The notes under the pieces: model-generated
The model's input: the letters and a program-made list of their open reading frames with translations, nothing else
The model's database searches: none
Told to the model about the DNA's origin: nothing
Origin: Zeimonas sp032027205
Lineage (GTDB): Bacteria; Pseudomonadota; Gammaproteobacteria; Burkholderiales; Burkholderiaceae_E
Length of the DNA stretch: 64,000 nt
NCBI GenBank assembly: GCA_032027205.1
Contig: JAVSMN010000001.1
Span: forward strand, 1,612,001 to 1,676,000
Direction of reading: 5' to 3'
Shown: in pieces, positions 27,306-35,565 of the stretch
Layout: the number at the start of each line of letters is the position of its first letter
Numbering within the stretch: position 1 is the stretch's first letter
Position numbers and translations under genes: made by a program

Positions 27306-29555
27306 TCATTTCACCGTCACCACGCTCACCGGTCCGCTGCGCCGCGGCACGCTGATGCCCACGTCGCCGCCGCGGCGCGCCAGCAGCAGGTCCAGGCTGG
27401 CGTCGCCGATGCGCAGGTTGCGGATATGCATGTGGCGCATGAACGCGGGCAGCACCGGCTCGGAGAACTTGACGGTGGCGGTCGGTCCGCGCACCTCCAG
27501 GCCCAGGCAGGCCTGCAGGCAGAGGAATACCGCGCCGGCGGCCCACGCCTGCGGCGAGCAGGCGACAGGATAGAGCGTAGGCGCTTCCCCGGCCCGGCGC
27601 GGAAAGCCGCAGAACAGCTCGGGCAAGCGGTGCATCTCGACGAACTTCGCCGCGGCGAACATCCCTTCGAGCACGCGAAGTGCGGCGTCCTTCAGCCCGT
27701 AGAGCGCGAAGCCGGCGGCGATCAGCGCGTTGTCGTGCGGCCAGACCGATCCGTTGTGGTACGACATCGGGTTGTAGCCCTTCTCGGCGGCGCCGATGGT
27801 GCGGATGCCCCAACCCGAGAAGCACTCGTCGTCGGTCAGCGTGCGCGAGATGCGCTCGGCGTGCTCGGGCAGCGCGATGCCGGTGAACAGGCACTGGCCG
27901 GCGTTCGACGAGACGACGCGGCACGGACGCTTGTCGCCGTCGAGCGCCATCGCGTAGGCGCCGAGTTCGTCGCACCAGAACGTCTGAGCGAAGCGTTCGC
28001 GCAACTGCGCCGCTTCGCGCTCGAGCAACTGCGCGCGGTCGAGCCCGCCGAGCAGTCTCGAAAGGCGGGCGCCGGCGAGCTTGGCGGCGTAGACGTACCC
28101 CTGCATCTCGCACAGTGCGATCGGCCCTTCGGCCTGCGATCCGTCGGCGTGGAAGATCGCGTCGTGCGAATCCTTCCAGCCCTGGTTGCGCAGCCCCGTC
28201 GCCGAGCGGCGCGCGTATTCGTAGAACCCGTCGCCGTCGACGTCTCCGAACCGGTCGATCCAGTCGAGCGCGCGATCGACGTGCGGCCAGAGCGACGAGA
28301 CGAAGTTGGTATCGGCCGTGCGGCGGTGATAGGCGTCGGCGAGCACGACGAACAGCGGGGTCGCGTCGATCGAACCGTAATAGCAGCCGAAGGGCACTTC
28401 GTCGAGTGCCGCCATCTCGCCGCCACGCGTCTCGTGCAGGATCTTGCCCGGCTGCGCGTCGCGCTCCGGGTCGTCGGCGTCGGCCTGCGTGGCGGCCAGG
28501 TACGACAGCACGCCGCGCGCCATCGCCGGGTTCATCCACAGGAACTCGAGCGCCGTGATGATGCCGTCGCGACCGAACACGGTGCTGTACCAGGGCACGC
28601 CGGCGTACGGGTAGGGGCCGTGCGGCGTCGACGTGCACAACAGGTGCAGGTCGGCGAGCGAGCGGCCGAGCCATTCGTTGAACTGCGCGTTCGAGCTTTC
28701 GATCTTCGGATCGCGCTCCCGGTTGCGCGCGACGGACTGCGCGACGCGATCGGCGGCCGCATCGTAGCCGGACTCCGGGTGTTCGCTTCGTGCTTCCTTC
28801 GCGTCGTAGGTGCGCGTTGTGCGCCGCGACGGGCCGTTCGTCGGGGCGAGGCATCCGGCGGCGACGCCGGTTTCGTCGATCTCGCAGGAGATCGCCCACG
28901 AGAAGGTCGCTTCCTGGTGCGCCGCCAACCGGAGGTGAAAGGTCGCGCGCGTGCCGTCCCAGTCGGGCGCCTCGTCGAACACGACGTGCGTGCGCCGCAT
29001 GCGGCCGTCACGCCCTTCGTAGCCCAGCGCCAACTCGCGAGCCTGCGCGTGCGGCTTCAAGACGCGGCCGCGGTACGCGCGCGGCATTCCGCGCACCTCG
29101 AACAGATCGGCGAAATCGGCGTCGAACTGCACACTGAAGTCGAACTCGACGGTCGCCAGCGAATAGTTGTGCAGCCTGAGCCGTTCGTGGCACGCGTCGT
29201 CGAGCAGCACCTTGGAGCGGAGCAGGTGCACCGAGCCGCGCGCGATCGCCTGCCCATCGTCGCGTTGGGTATCCGCGTTCATCAGGTCCACGCGGAACAG
29301 CGTGTTGTCCTGCTTGACCATCGACTCGAGCAGCAGCGGGCGCTTTCCCTCGAGGCGCAGCGCCAGGCGCGACAGGAACCGGGTGTCGGTGTGGTACAGG
29401 CCGAGTTCGCCGGAACCGAGCGGATCGATGTCGCCGAACCGGTCGAACACAGCGAAGCTGTCGCCGTGCTTGAGCACGCGCGTGCGACTGTCCAGGCGCG
29501 ACGAGCCGGCGCGGATGTAGTACTGGTCCTGGATCAGGATCGCTTCGTCGGGCAT
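27306..29555 (-). CDS. Glycogen-debranching-type amylo-alpha-1,6-glucosidase
   Basis: 749-residue glycoside hydrolase-like protein. The N-terminal debranching-enzyme domain starts about residue 10 with RVLKHGDSFAVFDRFGDI and GLYHTDTRFLS. The C-terminal (alpha/alpha)6 barrel contains PWYSTVFGRDGIITAL, NQGWKDSHDAIFHADG, GYVYAAKL and NPMSYHNGSVWPHDNALIAAG, with acidic residues typical of inverting glucosidases. No signal peptide. It begins eight bases after the glycosyltransferase stop, so the two are one operon, probably acting on a storage or stress-related alpha-glucan. Exact substrate unknown. Confidence 0.87.
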   Translation of the reverse strand: MPDEAILIQDQYYIRAGSSRLDSRTRVLKHGDSFAVFDRFGDIDPLGSGELGLYHTDTRFLSRLALRLEGKRPLLLESMVKQDNTLFRVDLMNADTQRDDGQAIARGSVHLLRSKVLLDDACHERLRLHNYSLATVEFDFSVQFDADFADLFEVRGMPRAYRGRVLKPHAQARELALGYEGRDGRMRRTHVVFDEAPDWDGTRATFHLRLAAHQEATFSWAISCEIDETGVAAGCLAPTNGPSRRTTRTYDAKEARSEHPESGYDAAADRVAQSVARNRERDPKIESSNAQFNEWLGRSLADLHLLCTSTPHGPYPYAGVPWYSTVFGRDGIITALEFLWMNPAMARGVLSYLAATQADADDPERDAQPGKILHETRGGEMAALDEVPFGCYYGSIDATPLFVVLADAYHRRTADTNFVSSLWPHVDRALDWIDRFGDVDGDGFYEYARRSATGLRNQGWKDSHDAIFHADGSQAEGPIALCEMQGYVYAAKLAGARLSRLLGGLDRAQLLEREAAQLRERFAQTFWCDELGAYAMALDGDKRPCRVVSSNAGQCLFTGIALPEHAERISRTLTDDECFSGWGIRTIGAAEKGYNPMSYHNGSVWPHDNALIAAGFALYGLKDAALRVLEGMFAAAKFVEMHRLPELFCGFPRRAGEAPTLYPVACSPQAWAAGAVFLCLQACLGLEVRGPTATVKFSEPVLPAFMRHMHIRNLRIGDASLDLLLARRGGDVGISVPRRSGPVSVVTVK

Positions 29556-29563
29556 GGTTCTCG

Positions 29564-30610
29564 TCAGGCGGTCGACGCGTGCGGCATCGCTTCGGCCAGG
29601 CGCTCGTACAGGTGCAGGTAGTCGCGCGCCATCCGCTGCGCGGTGAAGCGTCGCTCGAAAGTCTCGCGGCAGCACGCGCGACTGAGCGAGCCGACCCTGC
29701 GCACCGCATCGATCGCCTCCTCGCGACGCTCGACGACGAAGCCGGTCGCGCCGTGCTCGACGATTTCGGGCACCGATCCGTTGCGATACGCGATCACCGG
29801 CGTGCCGCAGGCCATCGCCTCGATCATCACCAGACCGAAAGGTTCGGGCCAGTCGATCGGGAACAGCAGCGCACGCGCGTTGCCGAGGAAGTCGGACTTC
29901 TCTTCGTCGCCGATCTCCCCGATGTACTCGACGCCGGGCGCCTCCAGCAGCGGCTCAATGACGTTCTCGAAGTACTCGCGATCGGCGCGATCGACCTTCG
30001 CCGCGATGCGCAGCGGCAAGCCCGCCCGCGTGGCGATGTCGATCGCCCGGTCCACACGCTTCTCCGGCGACACCCGGCCGAGGAAGGCGAGGTAGTCGCC
30101 GCGGTCGGGGTGGAAGCGGTAGCGCTCGGCCGGCAGGCCGTGATGGACGACGCCTTGCCAGTTCAACGCCGGAAGCGGCGCGCGCTGCGATCGGGAGATC
30201 GAGACGACCGGCATGTCGCGGTACTCGTCGTACAGCGGGTGCAGCTCCGCGAGGTCGAGCCGGCCGTGCAGCGTCGCGACGTGCGGAATCGGCCGCGCGC
30301 GCGCGAACGGGAAATGCAGGTAGTCGACGTGGAAATGGACGACGTCGAACGAGGCGGCCCGCTGGAAGACGCGCTCGAGCATCAGCACGTGGTGCGACAG
30401 CGGATCGAGGCAGCTGTTGTCCAGCCGCAGCGAGCGCCGGCAGCCGGGAACGAGCCGGGCCCGGGTCGACGAGTCGCCGCTGGCGAACAGCGTCACGTCG
30501 TGGCCCTGGCGAACGAGTTCCTCCGTCAGGTACGACACCACCCGCTCGGTGCCGCCGTAGCGGTGTGGCGGGACGCTCTCGTGTAGCGGGGCGACTTGCG
30601 CGATTCTCAT
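29564..30610 (-). CDS. Glycosyltransferase family 4 protein
   Basis: 348-residue GT-B glycosyltransferase. The N-terminal MRIAQVAPLHESVPPHRYGG with GGTERVVSYLTEELVRQGHDV and the C-terminal donor-site EPFGLVMIEAMACGTPVIAYRNGSVPEIV (E-x7-E motif) are standard GT4 features. Donor and acceptor cannot be read from sequence. It is placed directly before the debranching-type glucosidase. The frame is open to 31054, but the fold starts at 30610. Confidence 0.9.
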   Translation of the reverse strand: MRIAQVAPLHESVPPHRYGGTERVVSYLTEELVRQGHDVTLFASGDSSTRARLVPGCRRSLRLDNSCLDPLSHHVLMLERVFQRAASFDVVHFHVDYLHFPFARARPIPHVATLHGRLDLAELHPLYDEYRDMPVVSISRSQRAPLPALNWQGVVHHGLPAERYRFHPDRGDYLAFLGRVSPEKRVDRAIDIATRAGLPLRIAAKVDRADREYFENVIEPLLEAPGVEYIGEIGDEEKSDFLGNARALLFPIDWPEPFGLVMIEAMACGTPVIAYRNGSVPEIVEHGATGFVVERREEAIDAVRRVGSLSRACCRETFERRFTAQRMARDYLHLYERLAEAMPHASTA

Positions 30611-30678
30611 GTTCCATCCCGGGGAAAGGCGGAAAATGCCGGCGCAAACGTGGCGCCCGGCGCGCACGAGCGGTTTTC

Positions 30679-30690
30679 GGGGGGGGGGGG
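30679..30690. repeat. Run of twelve G residues
   Basis: A 12-base mononucleotide G tract, ten bases before the GGAG/ATG start of the MazG-like remnant and 69 bases upstream of the divergent glycosyltransferase start. I noticed no other mononucleotide run this long. Such tracts slip easily; they can tune promoters or simply be sequencing artefacts. Confidence 0.85.
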
Positions 30691-30699
30691 ACGGAGCAC

Positions 30700-30895
30700 A
30701 TGTCGGACCAGCAGGCTGAAGCGAACGCCGATTCGTTGCACGAATTGCGTGAGCGTTGCGCCGCTTCGCGGCTGAGCGTGACTGGGAGCGCTCTACCTGG
30801 TGCGGCTGGCCGACGTCCTCGGCGTGGATCTGTACGCGGCGGCGCTGCGCAAGATCGGGATCAACGCGCGGAAGTATCCGCCTGTCTCGTCTTGA
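30700..30895 (+). pseudogene. Remnant of a MazG-like nucleotide pyrophosphohydrolase
   Basis: The start has a GGAG site and codes for MSDQQAEANADSLHELRER. One base is then missing, and the next frame reads FAAERDWER, the usual second motif of MazG-like pyrophosphohydrolases. The third frame gives LYLVRLADVLGVDLYAAALR and INARKYP to a stop at 30895, the family's C-terminal helix. The segment between (SPKNLAMAL and the EExxE metal site, roughly 45 residues) is absent. So the gene carries at least one frameshift and one internal deletion and cannot make an active enzyme. Its end overlaps the Mut7-C gene by 35 bases. Confidence 0.75.
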
Positions 30896-31625
30896 GCGCC
30901 TCCTCGACGACGCCGCGCAACCGCTGCCAATGCGAACCTTCCCAGAAAACCCGTCCGCATGAATCGCAGCAGCTGAAGCGCTCGTAGTGCGCGCGCACGG
31001 TGGGCGGCAGCTGCGCCTGCACCTGCGTCTTCTCGACTGGGCGCAACGGCACATTGCACGACAGGCACAGCGAGAACGGCCGTGCGAGTCCGGCGAGATC
31101 GAGGCGCGCGAAGATCTCGCGCAGCTGCGGCTCGGGCCGCAGCGATCGAACGTAGCAGCCGTGCGTGATCGTTCTTCTCTTGAGCAGCTCGCGATCGCGC
31201 GTCAGCACGATGCGCTCTTCCTCGACGCAAAGGCGCTCGACGTCGTCGTCGTGGATCGCGTTGTCGTAGACGGTGTCGAAGCCGGTCAGGCGCAGCAGGC
31301 GCGCGAGGCCGCCGAGATGTGCATCGGCGACGAAGCGCGGTGTTCGCAGCGGCGCTTCGCGCACGCGCAGCAGCGGCGAGACGTCGAAGGCCTCGAACTT
31401 CGGGTACACGGCGATGCGGTCACCGTCGCGGATGATCCGCTCGAAGCCGACCGACTCGCCGTTCACCAGCACCAGTTCGACCTCGGTGTGTGGCACGCCG
31501 AGCGCCTCGATCTCGTGCTTGACGGTGGCAGTGCGCGCGCAGTCGCGATCGAACTCGTGACGGCGCTGTCGCGGCGCGAGGAAGTCGTTCAGCTCCTCAT
31601 AGAAGCGGAAGGTGGCGCGGGTCAT
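30861..31625 (-). CDS. Mut7-C family protein with N-terminal ubiquitin-like domain
   Basis: 254 residues. Residues 1-85 form the Mut7-C ubiquitin-like fold (TRATFRFYEELNDFL to RIAVYPKFEAFD). The Mut7-C PIN-related RNase domain follows, with FVADAHLGGLARLLRLTGFDT, ERIVLTRDRELLKRR and a C-terminal zinc ribbon CLSC...CDSCGRVFWEGSHWQRL. The acidic residues of the PIN-type site (D in VADAHLG, D in TRDREL) are present. Probably an RNase; the target is unknown. Confidence 0.88.
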   Translation of the reverse strand: MTRATFRFYEELNDFLAPRQRRHEFDRDCARTATVKHEIEALGVPHTEVELVLVNGESVGFERIIRDGDRIAVYPKFEAFDVSPLLRVREAPLRTPRFVADAHLGGLARLLRLTGFDTVYDNAIHDDDVERLCVEEERIVLTRDRELLKRRTITHGCYVRSLRPEPQLREIFARLDLAGLARPFSLCLSCNVPLRPVEKTQVQAQLPPTVRAHYERFSCCDSCGRVFWEGSHWQRLRGVVEEALKTRQADTSAR

Positions 31626-31640
31626 GGGGCGAGGACTTCG

Positions 31641-33755
31641 TCATGCGGCGCGGCGAGAGCCGAGATTTCGCCGAAGCTGCTGGTACAGCACGTCGGCGTC
31701 GACGGGCTTCTCGAGCACGGCGCGGATTCCGGCGCGATCGACGTCCGACGATTCCACCGCATCGCGATAACCGGTATAGAGCAGGATCGGCAGGCCCGGC
31801 CGTGCTCGTGCGGCCGCCTGCGCGAGCTCGGTTCCCGTGAGCCGCGGCATCGTCTGGTCGGCGATCAGAAGGTCGAATTCGAAGCCGGCGTCGTCGATCT
31901 GTCGACGTGCGTCTTCCGCGTCGAAGAAGGTCGATACGTGTAGTCCCCAGCTCTCGAGCAGTTCGCGCATGAAGGCGAGCACCGAGGCTTCATCGTCGAC
32001 CAGCACGATGCGCGCGTCGAGCGCCGGCCTTTGCGCTTGCGGGGCTGCCGGAAGCGATGCGTGCGGGTCGTCGCCGGAGATTGCCGGGCCGAGCGGCGGC
32101 AGCAGCACGCGGAACGTGGAGCCTCGACCCGCTTGCGTTTCGACGACGATGTGGCCGTTGTGCTCGTGCACGATGCCGTGCACGGTGGCCAGCCCCATGC
32201 CGCTGCCCTTGCCGACTTCCTTCGTGCTGAAGAACGGCTCGAACATGCGATCGAGCACGTCGGCGTCGATGCCCGGCCCGGTGTCGCCGACCGACAGTTC
32301 GACGAAGTCGCCTTCGACGCTCTGGCGGCACGACGTGCACACGCCTCGCCAGCCGCTTCGCCACGAAGTTGCGACGCGGACTGCGCCGACTGCGTGCATC
32401 GCGTCGCGCGCGTTGATGCACAGGTTCATCAGCACCTGCTCGAGTTGCACCGGGTCGATCAGCACTGCGGGCAGTTCGACGTCGAGTTCGGCATGCATCT
32501 CGACCGTCGCCGGAAACGAGGCGCGCAGCAGCTTCGCTGCCTCGCGCACCGAGGCGGCCAGCGCGACGGGACGCGGCTCGCCGCGCTGGCCCCGGCTGAA
32601 GGTGAGCATCTGCCGGATGAGGTTGCGCGCGCGCTCGCACGAGTGCTGCGCCTGCTGCAGGTACTGCGCCAGCTTCGCGTCGCCGGCGCGGCCGTGGCGT
32701 TCGCTCGCGAGGACGACGTAGCCCATGATCGATGCGAGCAGGTTGTTGAAGTCGTGCGCGATGCCTCCGGTCAGGTGCCCGATCGCCTCCATCTTCTGCG
32801 CCTGGCGTAGTTGCGCCTCGAGTTGCGCGCGCCGTTTCTCCTCGCGCCTGCGCTCGGTGAGGTCGCGAACGATGGAGAGCACGTGCGGCTGGTTGCGGTA
32901 CGGCATCGGCACGACGTGGACTTCGACGTCGAAGATCGATCCGTCGTACCGGAGGGCGACGGTTTCTCCGCTGTATGCGTTGCCGTCGAGCGCGGCTCGT
33001 ACGATGCGCTTGCAGTCGTCGCGACGCTTTTCCGGAAGAAAGCGTTCGCAGTCGCCGCCGAGAAGATCCTCTCTCGAAAAGCCGTGCATGCGCAGGAAGG
33101 CCTCGTTGACGTCGACGACCTTCGCGGAGGAATCCCACAGCAGCAGGCCGTCCACCGACGCGTTGAAGATCGATCGGTACTGTTCCTCGCTTTCGCGGTA
33201 GCTGGCCTCGGAAGTGCGCAGCGCGTCTTCGGCGCGGCGACGTTCGATCTCGCCGGCGGCGCGTCCCGCGAAGATCTCCAGCACCGACTCGATCAGCGCC
33301 TCGTCCTCGAGCGGCCGGCGCGACAGCACTGCGATCACGCCGAGCAGGCGTCCGTCGGAGCCGCGCAACGGATAGCCGGCATAGCTGTCGATGTTCGCCT
33401 TGCGCAGGACACGCGAATCGGGAAACTGGTCGCGCACGTTGCTGGGGTAGCAGCGGAAGCCGTCGAGCACCGTACGGCACGGCGTCGATTGCAGCCGGTA
33501 CTCATAGTTCTCCAGGTAGACGCCGTCGCCGTACAGGCCGATCGTGCGCACGCGCCGCTCGTCTTCTTCGCCTTCGAGGACGCCGATCAGCGCCTGGTCG
33601 GTGCGCAGGATGGTCGCCAGGTAGCGCGTGAGCGCCTGCACGAGACCGTCGCCGTCGGCTCGCGAGACAGCGAGCGCGGCGTGGTGCAGCGCTTCCTGGG
33701 TGCGCTGGTCCCTGGCGAGAACCAGTTGGTCGGACGCTGGCACGGACGGGGTCAT
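31641..33755 (-). CDS. Hybrid sensor histidine kinase (GAF-PAS-HisKA-HATPase-REC)
   Basis: 704 residues, no membrane helices. A GAF-like domain (about 20-165) is followed by a PAS domain (about 190-310, EEQYRSIFNASVDGLLLWD). Next come the H-box GGIAHDFNNLLASIMGY, an ATPase domain (LCINARDAM, VGDTGPGID, GSGMGLATVHGIV) and a receiver (about 585-700) with DLLIADQTMPRLTG and the Lys in LEKPVD. The NtrB-like H-box is common in cytosolic hybrid kinases. It lies 99 bases downstream of the OmpR-type regulator on the same strand. Confidence 0.92.
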   Translation of the reverse strand: MTPSVPASDQLVLARDQRTQEALHHAALAVSRADGDGLVQALTRYLATILRTDQALIGVLEGEEDERRVRTIGLYGDGVYLENYEYRLQSTPCRTVLDGFRCYPSNVRDQFPDSRVLRKANIDSYAGYPLRGSDGRLLGVIAVLSRRPLEDEALIESVLEIFAGRAAGEIERRRAEDALRTSEASYRESEEQYRSIFNASVDGLLLWDSSAKVVDVNEAFLRMHGFSREDLLGGDCERFLPEKRRDDCKRIVRAALDGNAYSGETVALRYDGSIFDVEVHVVPMPYRNQPHVLSIVRDLTERRREEKRRAQLEAQLRQAQKMEAIGHLTGGIAHDFNNLLASIMGYVVLASERHGRAGDAKLAQYLQQAQHSCERARNLIRQMLTFSRGQRGEPRPVALAASVREAAKLLRASFPATVEMHAELDVELPAVLIDPVQLEQVLMNLCINARDAMHAVGAVRVATSWRSGWRGVCTSCRQSVEGDFVELSVGDTGPGIDADVLDRMFEPFFSTKEVGKGSGMGLATVHGIVHEHNGHIVVETQAGRGSTFRVLLPPLGPAISGDDPHASLPAAPQAQRPALDARIVLVDDEASVLAFMRELLESWGLHVSTFFDAEDARRQIDDAGFEFDLLIADQTMPRLTGTELAQAAARARPGLPILLYTGYRDAVESSDVDRAGIRAVLEKPVDADVLYQQLRRNLGSRRAA

Positions 33756-33854
33756 GGCCGCTCCTGCGATGGCTGCGTGCTGCGGTCAGTCTAGGGACAA
33801 AAGCTTGCCGGTGCGTCGCGAAATTACCGCGCCGAAACGATCGAAACACGCGCG

Positions 33855-34595
33855 TTACAGAAGCGTTGGCTCACTGTCCGGCGGGACGTAGAGGTAGCCG
33901 ACGCCGCGGATCGTACGGATCGACTGCGGGTTTTCCGGGTCGGCCTCGATCTTGCGCCGAAGCCGCGCGACGCTGATGTCGATCGAACGATCGAAGGGCT
34001 CCCATTCGCGGTTGCGCGTGAGCGCGAGCAGCCGATCGCGCGAGAGCACCTGGTTCGGGTGCGCAGCAAACACCTTCAACAGGTCGAATTCCATGGTCGT
34101 GATCGCGATTTCGCGGCCATCGCGGTCGAACAACTGGTGCGAAACCGTGTCGAGCGTGCAGAACGCCATCGACACGCGCCGCGCGGCGTTCGATGACGGC
34201 GCGCCGGCGCCGGATGCCGAGCGCGCCTGCAGTCTTCGCATCACGCTCTTCAGGCGGGCCCGCAACTCCCGCGGATCGAAGGGCTTGCCGATGTAGTCGT
34301 CGGCGCCGACCTCCAGGCCGATCACCCGGTCCACCGTGTCCGCCGTGCCGGTGACCATGATGATGCCGACGTCGTAGCGCTCTCGCAGGTACCTCGCCAG
34401 CGTGAGCCCGTCTTCGCCGGGCAGCTGCAGGTCGAGCAGGATCACGTCGGGATGGCAGCGCTCGAGCTGCGAGCGCATTGCCGCGCCGCTGGCGACGCAG
34501 CTCACTTCGTAGCCATGCGTGCCGAGGTACTCGCGGAGCATCTCGCTCAGCGCAGCGTCATCGTCGACGACCAGTACGCGTCCGGTGTCTGCCAC
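33855..34595 (-). CDS. OmpR/PhoB-family response regulator
   Basis: 246 residues from a GTG at 34595 with a GAGGG site. Receiver: VLVVDDDAALSEML, acceptor D55 in VILLDLQLPGEDG, Lys in YIGKPFDPREL. The C-terminal winged helix shows MEFDLLKVFAAHPNQVLSRDRLL and RSIDISVARLRRKIE with RGVGYLYV. It precedes the hybrid kinase and is likely its partner or neighbour in a phosphorelay. Confidence 0.93.
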   Translation of the reverse strand: MADTGRVLVVDDDAALSEMLREYLGTHGYEVSCVASGAAMRSQLERCHPDVILLDLQLPGEDGLTLARYLRERYDVGIIMVTGTADTVDRVIGLEVGADDYIGKPFDPRELRARLKSVMRRLQARSASGAGAPSSNAARRVSMAFCTLDTVSHQLFDRDGREIAITTMEFDLLKVFAAHPNQVLSRDRLLALTRNREWEPFDRSIDISVARLRRKIEADPENPQSIRTIRGVGYLYVPPDSEPTLL

Positions 34596-34878
34596 GTGCG
34601 CAAAACCCTCGTGCTGGCGTGGTGCCGCTTCCAGCCCGTTTTCGGTCCGCCCGCGGCCCTTGCGAGGCGTCCAAGTATAGCCGCGCGTGTCGTCGCGATG
34701 GCGCTTTCGGCGGCGTACCGAAGGGCAACACCGCATTGCCGAACCGGCAACACGACGTTTCGAAGCGGTAATCGCATCGACATGCGCCGCTCCCAGACTG
34801 CCCCTCGTGCCTTGCGGTGCGTCGGACCCGCCGCCCCTGCGACAGGTCATCGCGCCCGAGCCTCGACAAGGAGCAGTC

Positions 34879-35565
34879 ATGGACATGAGTCTGCAGCATT
34901 CGGCGCTGTCCGGCGCCGGCGCCACGGTCCTCTTCGCTGCGCAGCGCTTCTGCATCCATCGATACCCGGCATCGTTGATCGACAGGCTGACGCTGGCCGA
35001 CGGCCGCAGCGTGCTCGTTCGCCCGGTGCTGCCGCAGGACGCGGCGCTGCAGCAGCAGTTCGTGCGCGAGCTGTCCCCGACCAGCCGCTACCGTCGCTTC
35101 CATGGGCCGATGCGCGAGTTGTCGGCAGACACGCTCGACTACCTGACGCAGGTCGATTACCGATCGCACCTGGCGCTGCTGGCCGAGACCTTCGATCCAC
35201 GAGGCGAGGAGGTCCAGGTCGCGGAAGTGCGTTACGTGCGCCGCGAAGGGGAGGCCGGACGCCTGGACGCAGGCATCGCCGACTTCGCGATCGCCGTCGC
35301 CGATGAATGGCAGGGCGCAGGTCTCGGTTCCCGGATGCTCGATGCACTGGTGAGGAGCGCGCGCGACGGCGGCGTTCGGCGCCTCGAAGGCAGCGTGCTC
35401 GCGGACAACGAGCCGATGCGCGCGCTGGTGCGTGCCCGCGGATGGCGCATTCGCCGCGATCCGGACGATGCGCGCCTGGTGATCGCGTGGCTCGATGTCG
35501 AACCGGCGGCCGCGCTTGCCCCGGCACCCGCGATCGAACGTCGCGCCGGGATGGCACTGTGTTGA
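34879..35565 (+). CDS. GNAT-family N-acetyltransferase
   Basis: 228 residues. The acetyl-CoA binding motif A is VADEWQGAGLGSRMLDALV, preceded by FAIAVAD and followed by GVRRLEGSVLADNEPMRAL. The N-terminal part (LADGRSVLVRPVLPQDAALQQQFVRELSPTSRYRRF shape) resembles the GNAT domain found at the end of acyl-CoA synthetase-type protein acetyltransferases such as Pat, but no CoA-ligase domain is present. AAGGAG site before the ATG. Overlaps the MFS gene by seven bases. Confidence 0.9.
   Translation: MDMSLQHSALSGAGATVLFAAQRFCIHRYPASLIDRLTLADGRSVLVRPVLPQDAALQQQFVRELSPTSRYRRFHGPMRELSADTLDYLTQVDYRSHLALLAETFDPRGEEVQVAEVRYVRREGEAGRLDAGIADFAIAVADEWQGAGLGSRMLDALVRSARDGGVRRLEGSVLADNEPMRALVRARGWRIRRDPDDARLVIAWLDVEPAAALAPAPAIERRAGMALC

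Noticed and set aside
25605..29621. Very long open frame (1338 codons) on the plus strand
   Set aside because: It lies antisense to livH, the binding protein and the debranching enzyme, has no family similarity, and is His/Arg/Asp/Val-rich as expected for an antisense shadow in GC-rich DNA.
33788..33797. AGTCTAGGGA, resembling part of the long block of the bipartite element
   Set aside because: Two bases are missing relative to the block and the short block is not found at the right distance.
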